A stretch of 64,000 bases of DNA from Erysipelotrichaceae bacterium 66202529 (GTDB lineage Bacteria; Bacillota_I; Bacilli_A; Erysipelotrichales; Erysipelotrichaceae). Below are positions 19,921 through 27,362 of this stretch, in pieces; position 1 is the stretch's first letter, and the number at the start of each line of letters is the position of its first letter. The DNA lies in NCBI GenBank assembly GCA_017161075.1, contig CP046174.1, forward strand, positions 2,294,001 through 2,358,000, read 5' to 3'. The position numbers were made by a program, and so were the translations under genes. The notes below the pieces were generated by a model that had not been told where the DNA came from, ran no database searches, and was given only the letters and a program-made list of their open reading frames with translations.

Positions 19921-20559
19921 TTATCCAAAATCATAATGCTGTCCCTTGATCATGTATATGATATGCTCACATATGTTTTTTGTATGATCCCCTGCCCGTT
20001 CAATGTTGCGCAGCATGGAGGATATTTCAAAGATATGCTCCACAAGATAGCTGGAATCATCCCGTTTGATTTTTTCCTTCAGCTCCTTATACAGCACATT
20101 GATTTCCTTATCCTTTTCGGGTATTTCAAATGCTGTATCAATGTCGCGGTGTTCGTAGCATTCCATGGTTTCCTGCAGCATGGTGATAAAGCCCTTTTCC
20201 ATCGCCTGTGCATACTCCAGTATAGAAGCATCCATATCATCATGCTTGATTAGAAAAATGGAAATATTCTTCGCATAATCGCCAATACGCTCCAGCTCGG
20301 AAGCGATCTTTATATCAGCGACCACCTTGCGCAGATCACTCGCTACCGGAGATAACAACGCAAGGGAGCGTACTGCCTGGTCATTGATTTCTTCCTCCAG
20401 ATGATTGATGATATCATCCGACTGTACTATATCAAGCTCAATTTCCTTGTTTGGTGCATTCAATGCCCGTACGACCTTTTCATGCATACGAACGACCTTC
20501 TGTCCCATCTTCAGCACATTTTCCTCAATGCCATCCAGCTCCTTATCAATTTTGATCAT
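19921..20559 (-). CDS. phoU: Phosphate signalling protein PhoU
   Basis: The 212-residue all-helical protein has the two PhoU repeats, with ASELERIGDYAKN near residues 87-99 and NIERAGDHTKN near 187-197. These supply the metal-binding E-x-GD residues. PhoU links the Pst transporter to the phosphate sensor kinase and limits Pho activation when phosphate is plentiful. It is the last gene of pstS-C-A-B-phoU. The Na/Pi transporter upstream carries a homologous domain. Confidence 0.96.
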   Translation of the reverse strand: MIKIDKELDGIEENVLKMGQKVVRMHEKVVRALNAPNKEIELDIVQSDDIINHLEEEINDQAVRSLALLSPVASDLRKVVADIKIASELERIGDYAKNISIFLIKHDDMDASILEYAQAMEKGFITMLQETMECYEHRDIDTAFEIPEKDKEINVLYKELKEKIKRDDSSYLVEHIFEISSMLRNIERAGDHTKNICEHIIYMIKGQHYDFG

Positions 20560-20571
20560 CGTAGTTTCCTC

Positions 20572-21333
20572 CTATCCGAATCTGCCTGTTATATAATCTT
20601 CCGTCCGCTTGTCCATGGGCTGCTGGAAAACCTTGCTTGTCTTATTGAATTCCACAACCTCTCCCAAAAGAAAGAAGGCGGTATAATCGCTCACACGGGA
20701 TGCCTGCTGCATGGAATGCGTAACGATAACAATCGTATAGTCCTTTTTCAGCTCCTCCATCAGATCCTCGATTTTATTGGTCGCAATCGGATCCAGTGCA
20801 CTGGTCGGCTCATCCATCAATATGACCTCCGGCTCCATGGCGATCGCCCTTGCTATGCACAAGCGCTGCTGCTGTCCTCCGGACAAGCCGAATGCAGAAT
20901 CGTTCAGACGATCCTTCACCTCATCCCAAAGCGCCGCTTTCTTTAAAGACTGTTCCACGATTGCATCCAGCGTCTTACGCTGTTTAATGCCCTGACACTT
21001 GGGACCATAGGTGATATTGTCATAAATGGACATCGGAAACGGATTCGGTTTTTGAAATACCATGCCAACCTGTGTGCGCAAATCGACAACGTTCATGGCG
21101 GAACCATAGGCGTCCACACCGTTTAATTGAATCATACCGTCAATACGGCAACCTTCAATCAGATCATTCATCCGGTTTAAACAGCGCAGAAAGGTAGACT
21201 TACCGCAGCCGCTGGGCCCGATCAGAGCTGTTATCTTATTCTGTTCGATATCCATACCGACATCCTTCAGGGCATGCTTATCACCATAAAACAGATTCAG
21301 ATGCTCTACATGGAAAACGGGTTCCTTTTTCAT
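20572..21333 (-). CDS. pstB: Phosphate ABC transporter ATP-binding protein
   Basis: The 253-residue ATPase shows Walker [10 protein letters not shown] (about 38-46), Q-loop [11 protein letters not shown] (the NPFPMS stretch is typical of PstB), signature LSGGQQQRL, Walker [14 protein letters not shown] and the H-loop THSMQQ. It powers phosphate uptake through PstC/PstA. It lies 15 nt after pstA and 12 nt before phoU, each with its own ribosome site. Confidence 0.98.
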   Translation of the reverse strand: MKKEPVFHVEHLNLFYGDKHALKDVGMDIEQNKITALIGPSGCGKSTFLRCLNRMNDLIEGCRIDGMIQLNGVDAYGSAMNVVDLRTQVGMVFQKPNPFPMSIYDNITYGPKCQGIKQRKTLDAIVEQSLKKAALWDEVKDRLNDSAFGLSGGQQQRLCIARAIAMEPEVILMDEPTSALDPIATNKIEDLMEELKKDYTIVIVTHSMQQASRVSDYTAFFLLGEVVEFNKTSKVFQQPMDKRTEDYITGRFG

Positions 21334-21348
21334 ATTCTTATTCCTCCT

Positions 21349-22596
21349 CTAATACCAGGATTTATTGAGCCTTTTGCTCAACAGCTTTACACAGATGTTT
21401 AATATCAGTACAAACACCAGAATGACAATGGAAATTGCACTTGCAAGCTCAAAGTTTGGCTGTTCACTGCTCATGATATTATAGATATGCACTGCAAGGC
21501 TGGTTCCCTGTGACATGAGCGTTGGTGTATCGTTAACATAGGTTCCCATAGTATAAATCAGTGCTGCACTTTCCCCGATCACGCGGCCGATGCTTAACAG
21601 AACCCCGGTTAGGATACCCGGCACCGCACAGGGCAGTACAATTTTGAAAATCGTCTGTGACTGATTTGCGCCTACTGATAGCGATGCATCCCGCAGTGAC
21701 TGCGGTACCACGATCAGTGCCTCCTCTGTGGAACGGATGATCGTTGGCAGCAGGATGATGGACATCGTGAAGCTGCCAAGTAAAATGTTGGTCGTGGTTG
21801 CCCCGAACATCTGCGTGATGGGAAACAAAACGGCAACGCCCATCAGACCGAAGATGATGCTCGGTACTCCTGTCAGCATTTCGATGGCGCTGCGAATCAG
21901 TGAGGTCAGACGATTTGACTTTGCATATTCATGCAGATAGATTGCTGAAGCAATTCCCAGCGGCAAGGCAATCAGCAAAGATATCAGTATCAGATACAGG
22001 GTGGATATAATAGAACCGCGGATACCGCCTCCCGGTGTTTTATAGTAAACCTTCGTAATGCTCTGTGCAGAGGAATCCAGCGCCTGTGCCACCTCTGCCG
22101 CATTCTGTGACATGATATTTCCAGCAATCATGGAGGCTCCGCTGCTTGTTTTATAGCCCAGATTTTCCACCTGAAAGCCAACCTCGGTAGACAGAGCTGC
22201 TTCCCTGTCCTTTACACTTTCATCCTTCAGATAGGCAAAGGGTGATGCTTCATCAATATATTCCACCAGAACGATATCATCCCCGTTTTGGTCCCTGGTA
22301 TCCACAAAGGCAATTCCCCATTTTTCAGAGAAGGCTGCTTCCTCAGACAGAGACGCTGGCCGTTCAAAGCTTCCCGGATGATTTTTTGAGACCTCCACAC
22401 TGGTCAGATAATTCTTCGACCAATAATTCCCCTTCAACAGATCGATTCCCAATGAGGAAAATCCTTTCGAAAAGATAAAGAGGAAGATTGCCAGCAGGAC
22501 GACCACACTCAATCCGCTGGACAGATAGGTAACACCGTTGCACAGTCCGTCAAACAAACGGCGTTTTTTCTTTTGATTGGAGGGTGTCTGTATCAT
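21349..22596 (-). CDS. pstA: Phosphate ABC transporter permease PstA with large insertion
   Basis: At 415 residues this is well above the usual 280-300. TM1 is about residues 25-48. The conserved permease core begins only at about 190 (GGGIRGSIISTLYLILI) and includes the EAA-like loop EEALIVVPQSLRDASLSVGA. The extra roughly 125 residues (62-187) are polar and should lie outside the membrane between TM1 and TM2. They may contact the unusual PstS encoded by the same operon. The gene overlaps pstC by 4 nt. The family assignment is secure; the role of the insertion is unknown. Confidence 0.95.
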   Translation of the reverse strand: MIQTPSNQKKKRRLFDGLCNGVTYLSSGLSVVVLLAIFLFIFSKGFSSLGIDLLKGNYWSKNYLTSVEVSKNHPGSFERPASLSEEAAFSEKWGIAFVDTRDQNGDDIVLVEYIDEASPFAYLKDESVKDREAALSTEVGFQVENLGYKTSSGASMIAGNIMSQNAAEVAQALDSSAQSITKVYYKTPGGGIRGSIISTLYLILISLLIALPLGIASAIYLHEYAKSNRLTSLIRSAIEMLTGVPSIIFGLMGVAVLFPITQMFGATTTNILLGSFTMSIILLPTIIRSTEEALIVVPQSLRDASLSVGANQSQTIFKIVLPCAVPGILTGVLLSIGRVIGESAALIYTMGTYVNDTPTLMSQGTSLAVHIYNIMSSEQPNFELASAISIVILVFVLILNICVKLLSKRLNKSWY

Positions 22597-23534
22597 TTCA
22601 TATTCCCCACTTTCTTCTTCATCAGGTTCAGTAACAGATTGGATAGCAGAATGACCGCCATCAGCACCAGACCTGCGGAGAATCGTATATCATAATCCAG
22701 TCCGGTCGTTTCCTTTAATCCGGCCAGCATCGTTGTCGTCAGCGTCCTGGTTGTATCGAATATGTTGAAGGTCGGTCCAAACATTTTATTTCCAGCAACC
22801 ATAGCAACCGCAGTCGCTTCCCCGAAGGCACGGCCGATTCCAAGAATCGCGCCGGCAAAGATTCCGGATTTGGCGCTGGTCAGGATCACCTTAAAATTCG
22901 TCTGTGTTCGCGTGGCGCCAAGTGCAAGACTGCCAAGCTCCACCTCCTTGTCCACAGAGCGGATCGCTGTTATGGACAACGATGTGATGGTTGGAAATAT
23001 CATGATTGCCAGCAGCAGGATAACCGCTAATAAGGAGCTTCCTCCTGCAGTTACAAAACCAAGAGATGCCGCAAGCGAGCTGACCAGCACAGTAATCGTA
23101 CCGGAGGCAAATACACCATAGACAACCGATGGAATACTGGCCAGCAGCTCCACAACCGTCGTCATGACCTCTGCCACATGCTTCGGTGCAATTTTCGCAA
23201 TAAACAATGCAGTCAGTACCGACAGCGGAAAGGAAATCAGCAGCGCTCCAAATGCGGACACCAGTGTATTGATAATGATAAAGCCGACTCCATAGACTCC
23301 CTGATCCTTACGCCACAGCGTACCGGTCAGAAAGGAAACAATATCCTGCTGTCCATAGGTATAGCCGCTCAGAAAGGGGGATATTCCCTTAATGCTGATA
23401 AAAACAATGATAATAGCAATCGCACTGGAGGATAACAGTGCCGCCAGTAGAAAGACTGCCTTCATCCTCTGATCTTTTTTCAGCTTTTTTCGATTTTTCT
23501 CTGTACTGATACTGTCTCGTACATAACGTTTCAT
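22593..23534 (-). CDS. pstC: Phosphate ABC transporter permease PstC
   Basis: The 313-residue integral membrane protein has about six helices and the PstC core: ELLASIPSVVYGVFA, then the cytoplasmic coupling loop SVDKEVELGSLALGATRTQTN, then GIGRAFGEATAVAMVAGN. It pairs with PstA to form the phosphate channel. A basic N-terminus precedes TM1. It is separated from pstS by 74 nt containing a stable stem-loop, which may lower expression of the membrane genes relative to the binding protein. Confidence 0.97.
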   Translation of the reverse strand: MKRYVRDSISTEKNRKKLKKDQRMKAVFLLAALLSSSAIAIIIVFISIKGISPFLSGYTYGQQDIVSFLTGTLWRKDQGVYGVGFIIINTLVSAFGALLISFPLSVLTALFIAKIAPKHVAEVMTTVVELLASIPSVVYGVFASGTITVLVSSLAASLGFVTAGGSSLLAVILLLAIMIFPTITSLSITAIRSVDKEVELGSLALGATRTQTNFKVILTSAKSGIFAGAILGIGRAFGEATAVAMVAGNKMFGPTFNIFDTTRTLTTTMLAGLKETTGLDYDIRFSAGLVLMAVILLSNLLLNLMKKKVGNMK

Positions 23535-23560
23535 TCTTCACCAATCCTTATCATCAGCAA

Positions 23561-23582
23561 GCAGCCCGGATTCCCAGGCTGC
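23561..23582 (-). promoter_or_regulatory. Stem-loop between pstS and pstC
   Basis: GCAGCCCGG and CCAGGCTGC (plus-strand 23561-23569 and 23574-23582) form a 9-bp stem with a 4-nt loop. No T run follows, so it is more likely an mRNA-stability or processing element that keeps pstS mRNA above that of downstream genes than a full terminator. This is an inference from position. Confidence 0.55.
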
Positions 23583-23608
23583 CGTATGTGCTTTCTATTG
23601 CTTTTCGC

Positions 23609-24559
23609 TTATTTGATATCTTCCCATTTCAGCGTTTCTCCGGTAAAGATACTTTTGAGTTGCGCCTGTGTCAGATTTGTTACACCGGTATTGTCCTTGT
23701 TGACAACTGCCACTACGGCATCGATGCAGTACTGACCGCTTTCCATCGCTTTGGAAATATCCTCAGAGCCGTCATCCTTAAATGCACGGGAAGCAAATCC
23801 GATATCCCCTTTATTCGGTCCGTCCTTTTCTTTTCCAAGAACTCTTGGTACAGCATCCCCGCTGCCGGACTGGTTCATCGTAAATTTAAAGTTTCCTGCC
23901 ATAGGAGAGAATGCCTCCAGGGAAGCCTTTAATGTTTTTTCTACTGAGGTAGAACCACAGGTTGTAATTGTAATGCTAGAATTATCCTTTCCTAATACTG
24001 CTTCGTATTTCTTGGAAAGCTCATCCCATGGCGTTGCCTTGCTTTCATCTACCTCACCGCCGTTTTTCTTAACGATTGCCATACCCTCGGTTGAATTCTG
24101 CATGAAGTCCAAAAATGCCTGAACCAGCTGTTCCTTGTCATCACTTCCGTAATCCCCCGCTGCCCGGGTCACATACATGAACGGACGCTGCAGCTTGTAG
24201 CTTCCATCGAGTACTGTTTCACTGCTTGCCGCAACCCCTTCATACTGCAGTGCTGTTACACCGTTTTTCTCAAAATCAGTAGACAGTGATGTGTAACCAA
24301 TTCCGTTTTTATCAGCTCCGACCTTAGCTGCCATATCATCATTGCTTGATACCTCAATGGCATTTTTTGTCAGGCTCCCTTCAAAGTCAACCCCCTTTTC
24401 AAAGGCTTCCCTTGTGCCGCTCGATGAATCGCGCGTATATACCTTGATGTCACCGCTGACACTCGCTGTTTTACTCTCATCGCTGGATCCGCAGGCTGCC
24501 AATGAGAATGTCATCAGGCAGGCCACTGTCGCCGTCATAGTTTTTTTCCACATATTCAT
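23609..24559 (-). CDS. pstS: Phosphate-binding lipoprotein PstS, circularly permuted order
   Basis: The 316-residue product starts with a signal peptide and the lipobox LAAC (lipidated Cys23). Residues 36-165 match what is normally the second half of PstS: IKVYTRDSSSGTREAF, NGIGYTSL and YKLQRPFMYVT. Residues 194-316 match what is normally the first half: TITTCGSTSV, NQSGSGDAV, GDIGFASR, VVNKDN and finally LKSIFTGETLKWEDIK. In ordinary PstS the GSTSV block is near the N-terminus and the SGTR block follows IFTG-x-W. So the chain looks circularly permuted, with new ends in the hinge region. All phosphate-contact loops seem kept. Four PhoP-type repeats precede it. Confidence 0.93.
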   Translation of the reverse strand: MNMWKKTMTATVACLMTFSLAACGSSDESKTASVSGDIKVYTRDSSSGTREAFEKGVDFEGSLTKNAIEVSSNDDMAAKVGADKNGIGYTSLSTDFEKNGVTALQYEGVAASSETVLDGSYKLQRPFMYVTRAAGDYGSDDKEQLVQAFLDFMQNSTEGMAIVKKNGGEVDESKATPWDELSKKYEAVLGKDNSSITITTCGSTSVEKTLKASLEAFSPMAGNFKFTMNQSGSGDAVPRVLGKEKDGPNKGDIGFASRAFKDDGSEDISKAMESGQYCIDAVVAVVNKDNTGVTNLTQAQLKSIFTGETLKWEDIK

Positions 24560-24588
24560 TTTTCATATTCCTCCTTGAATACGGCTCT

Positions 24589-24642
24589 ATCATACGACAC
24601 CTTTGTTAACGGATAATGAAAAGTTTGTTAAGCGTGCGTTAA
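24589..24642 (-). promoter_or_regulatory. PhoP box array and -10 element of pstS
   Basis: On the minus strand four hexamers occur at exact 11-bp steps: TTAACG (24642-24637), TTAACA (24631-24626), TTCATT (24620-24615) and TTAACA (24609-24604). TATGAT (24594-24589) follows as a -10 box. Bacillus PhoP binds direct TT(A/C/T)A(C/T)A repeats with about 5-nt spacers at this distance, so this is a strong candidate PhoP activator site for pstS. Confidence 0.8.
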
Positions 24643-24661
24643 AATATAAAAAATTTTATGC

Positions 24662-24667
24662 TATACT
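24662..24667 (+). promoter_or_regulatory. -10 element of the divergent lipoprotein gene
   Basis: TATACT sits 27 nt before the likely start codon of the rightward lipoprotein gene. Its -35 position (about 24639-24644) overlaps the outermost PhoP-type repeat, so the same sites could influence both genes. Confidence 0.5.
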
Positions 24668-24688
24668 ATACATAAAGGGATGATGAAT

Positions 24689-25270
24689 ATGAAAAAAGGG
24701 TTAAAAGGCTGTATTCTTATGGCAGGCTTTTTGCTGCTGGGAAGTGGATGTACAGGAATACCGCCAGCGGATGAGGCGATGAGCAAAGCCTTACAGGACA
24801 AGGATGTCACATACCGCATTTCCGCACTTGATGACAGCTCGTATTATCTTACGGTTGAGAGTAAGGATTTATGGTTTGATTTTCTAATGGAGACAGACAG
24901 CAAAAAGGAAGCCGGCAGATATTATCTTATGGAGATTACAATCAAAGAACATGATCCTATAGCATTCAAATGGATACAGGCGGATGCTTACCATAATGCT
25001 ACCTTAAAGAAAATCGAAAACAAAGACTGTGATGTTATGATGGAGGATTCCATTGGTGCCTTTCAGTCCAACAAATTCTGCAGCGGAGATTCTCTGAAGG
25101 AGGCAAAGACCTATGAAAAAGAAATCAGAAAACGTCTTGCCGCTTATGGAATCACCCCGCAGGAAGCATTCTCCTACGGGCAGCGGTATTTGCAGGATAA
25201 CAAAAATGTAGCTTTGATCAATCTTGATCTAATAACACGCCTAGAGAAATTCATGCCAAACGGCAGTTAA
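24689..25270 (+). CDS. Putative lipoprotein of unknown function
   Basis: The product is about 193 residues with a signal peptide (KKGLKGCILMAGFLLLGSGC) ending in a plausible lipobox with Cys near residue 21, so it is probably anchored outside the membrane. The mature part is polar, with aromatic clusters (YYLTVES, LWFDFLME) and three later cysteines. I do not recognise a domain. AAAGGG lies 9 nt before the ATG at 24689 but directly abuts the ATG at 24680, so the third Met is preferred. Its divergent position across the PhoP-type boxes from pstS suggests, but does not prove, phosphate control. Confidence 0.75.
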   Translation: MKKGLKGCILMAGFLLLGSGCTGIPPADEAMSKALQDKDVTYRISALDDSSYYLTVESKDLWFDFLMETDSKKEAGRYYLMEITIKEHDPIAFKWIQADAYHNATLKKIENKDCDVMMEDSIGAFQSNKFCSGDSLKEAKTYEKEIRKRLAAYGITPQEAFSYGQRYLQDNKNVALINLDLITRLEKFMPNGS

Positions 25271-25764
25271 ATACATAGTAAAAGCCAGATATTTTCGCTT
25301 CTGGGCGCTACTCGCTTAAAGGTACAAGGAAGGGATACAAAAGGATGGATGCCCATCAATGCTTTTGTATTTCACGTTTCTCATGTATCCTAAGACGGGA
25401 AAGCACCTGCAGCTGATGATATCCGTTTTTTTACTGGCTGCTGGCTGTACATGGCTGTAAAAAAAACGCGCCCTACATATTAAGGATATTGAAATCAGCA
25501 GCTAACCACTTTTATCTTAGCTTATTCAATTCCCAGAAAGAACGCAAATGATTTTGCATAGGCTGATGTATAGGCAGCTTATACTTCATAGTAATCACAG
25601 CTATAGCGAATTATTACTATCCTGCCCTGTAACTGCCTGCGTAAAATGACAGCTGCATCACACGATACCTACCAGTAAAAAATCATGTCCGTCCCGATTG
25701 CATTTCGAATTATTTCGCGGTATGATTATGTGCAGGAGCTGAAAGAAAATAACGGAGGAACGCC
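25271..25764. other. Intergenic region with two inverted repeats
   Basis: No gene is supported in these 490 nt. One inverted repeat pairs ATACAAAAG with CTTTTGTAT around 25335-25370 and may weakly terminate the lipoprotein transcript. A second pairs CGTTTTTTTAC (25424-25434) with GTAAAAAAAACG (25457-25468) around a CTG-rich loop. Neither has a clear role. Confidence 0.4.
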
Positions 25765-26055
25765 ATGACATTAAAGGAATTATTCAAAAAGGCGATTATT
25801 GCCGGAGCCGATCCGCTGTCAATCACGGAGCTTGGCTTTGCCTATCTGAATGATATCGGAACCTGGAATATCAATATCAATTCCCAGAATACCAACTGTA
25901 TCAACAAAACCATCACGGTGGAACAGCTGCTTGATATCTTCGAGCATCATTGTACCTGCTTTAAGACGCAGAAGGATTGCTTTGAGGAAAAGCGTAATGA
26001 AATGATGCAGCTGTTAAGAGAACAGGATCCGAAGACTGTTATTGATTTTAATTGA
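25765..26055 (+). CDS. Small conserved-looking protein of unknown function
   Basis: A 96-residue soluble protein starting MTLKELFKKAIIAGADPL, with a well-placed GGAGG site 6 nt before the ATG. It contains repeated Asn-rich turns (NININSQNTN) and a late HHCTCFKTQKDC stretch with three cysteines and two histidines that could bind metal. Protein-like composition, the ribosome site and a following terminator support a real gene. No family is recognised. Confidence 0.7.
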   Translation: MTLKELFKKAIIAGADPLSITELGFAYLNDIGTWNININSQNTNCINKTITVEQLLDIFEHHCTCFKTQKDCFEEKRNEMMQLLREQDPKTVIDFN

Positions 26056-26108
26056 AAGAGCATTGCTTCACAGAGCCGGTACTCCCGTTCCATGAAACAA
26101 TGCTCTTT
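26055..26108. terminator. Bidirectional terminator
   Basis: AAAGAGCATTG (26055-26065) pairs with CAATGCTCTTT (26098-26108), followed by T residues in both directions. It separates two converging unknown genes. Confidence 0.85.
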
Positions 26109-26109
26109 T

Positions 26110-26607
26110 CTATGTAAGCTTGCTTTGCAGCAGCTCAATCAGTGCAGTCTCACGTTCGTAAAGCTCGTTGCGGCTTTCACGCAGGAAGGCATGCAGTCCT
26201 TCCGGTTCGCACATATCCCACATAATGACTTGAACAAACTGTTCATGTGCATCTAAAAGCTTTTCAAATGCCGCACATGCAGCCTTTTCTATAAATGGTT
26301 TGTTCTGCCGGAAATACGACTGACATTCTGTAAGCCGCTCATTCACTGTGTCAATCAGCTGTGAGGTTATCATACTATTATTTTCCAGATAATCATCACA
26401 AATCTGATAAACGCAATGATATACGTCATAGTACCTCCACAGGTTTTCAAGAATCCCCTGCTCTTGTGTCTGGACGGACGTCTGTTCCTCAACCGCTTTT
26501 CCCCTTCTGTTTACCATCCATCGATAAACGGCAAAAAGCATGCCGGCACTTCCGATAACAGGAGCTGCCGTTTTGAGAAATCGCCTTGTGTTGTGTGTTA
26601 ATTCCAT
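26110..26607 (-). CDS. Membrane-anchored protein of unknown function
   Basis: The 165-residue product has one N-terminal hydrophobic segment (about 13-30, APVIGSAGMLFAVYRWMV) and then a largely helical cytoplasmic or extracellular part rich in Glu and Gln. AAGGAGGT lies 6 nt before the ATG. No domain was recognised. Two exact Spo0A-type boxes (TGTCGAA) lie 56-90 nt upstream of its start, a hint of sporulation or stationary-phase control. Confidence 0.72.
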   Translation of the reverse strand: MELTHNTRRFLKTAAPVIGSAGMLFAVYRWMVNRRGKAVEEQTSVQTQEQGILENLWRYYDVYHCVYQICDDYLENNSMITSQLIDTVNERLTECQSYFRQNKPFIEKAACAAFEKLLDAHEQFVQVIMWDMCEPEGLHAFLRESRNELYERETALIELLQSKLT

Positions 26608-27077
26608 TCTATTACCTCCTTACGATTTCCCCTTGTTTTTTCTTCCCATCTGTATCTTACTATGTCGAATATGCGGATTTTGTGATATTTTGTCGAATGC
26701 GATGCGATATCTTAGAAATTTCTCGGAATTTGTCATATGGTATTATTGTTATGAGCAGGAAAATCATTTGTTTAACAGCCAAAATCAATGGCAGAGCTCC
26801 CTGATTTGCCGTATTTCTTTTGACGGACGCGCAAGCCAGGGAACCGAACAGCTATGCAATATTTCGCACAAGCACAGGTACATGGAAGGAATTGCGGATC
26901 ATGCGTTATCGCTAAAAAGAAAGCAGATCCGCGACTGTTTTACTGCAATACGAATTTTTTATTGCTGCCTTATGCAAAGGGGACAGTGTATACAGCACCC
27001 CTTTATCACCTCAGCAGTCATGCCTTGAACCTCCCGTTACAATGGATGATTTTTTTATGAAATATACATTTTTTCTA
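26608..27077. other. Intergenic region with two Spo0A-box-like sequences
   Basis: The 470 nt before the tRNA gene hold no supported gene. TGTCGAA occurs at 26663-26669 and 26691-26697 in the same orientation, matching the 0A-box core. Frames that look open here lack ribosome sites. Confidence 0.4.
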
Positions 27078-27106
27078 TTGCGTTTTAAAAAAAATAATGC
27101 TATAAT
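27078..27106 (+). promoter_or_regulatory. Promoter of the tRNA-Glu gene
   Basis: TTGCGT (27078-27083) and TATAAT (27101-27106) are separated by exactly 17 nt, 20 nt before the mature tRNA 5' end. Confidence 0.85.
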
Positions 27107-27125
27107 AACCGAGCAAACAAAACAT

Positions 27126-27200
27126 GTCGCGTTCGGCAAGCGGTCAAGCCACAGCCCTCTCAAGGCTGTATCACGGGTTCGAATCCCGTACGCGATACCA
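27126..27200 (+). tRNA. tRNA-Glu (anticodon CTC)
   Basis: The 75-nt gene folds as a complete cloverleaf. The acceptor GTCGCGT pairs with ACGCGAT, with a G-U wobble at the first pair. The D stem is GGC/GCC around AAGCGGTCAA. The anticodon stem CAGCC/GGCTG holds loop CTCTCAA, anticodon CTC. The T arm is ACGGG-TTCGAAT-CCCGT. CCA is encoded. It reads GAG codons and would normally supplement a TTC-anticodon tRNA-Glu encoded elsewhere. Confidence 0.93.
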
Positions 27201-27211
27201 TAGAAAGATAC

Positions 27212-27240
27212 AGCTCTCGTAAGAGGGCTTTTTTCTTTTT
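27212..27240 (+). terminator. Terminator of the tRNA-Glu gene
   Basis: AGCTCTC (27212-27218) and GAGGGCT (27223-27229) form a stem with a GTAA loop followed by TTTTTCTTTTT. Confidence 0.9.
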
Positions 27241-27362
27241 CGGAAACAGAAAGTATGCTCTGCAGTCTTCGTTATTGACCTCTCCTACACAGGAAACACG
27301 AATCTGCAGTCACTGTCATATCACATAAATAAACAAACGACATCCACGCTCAGCTGAATGTA

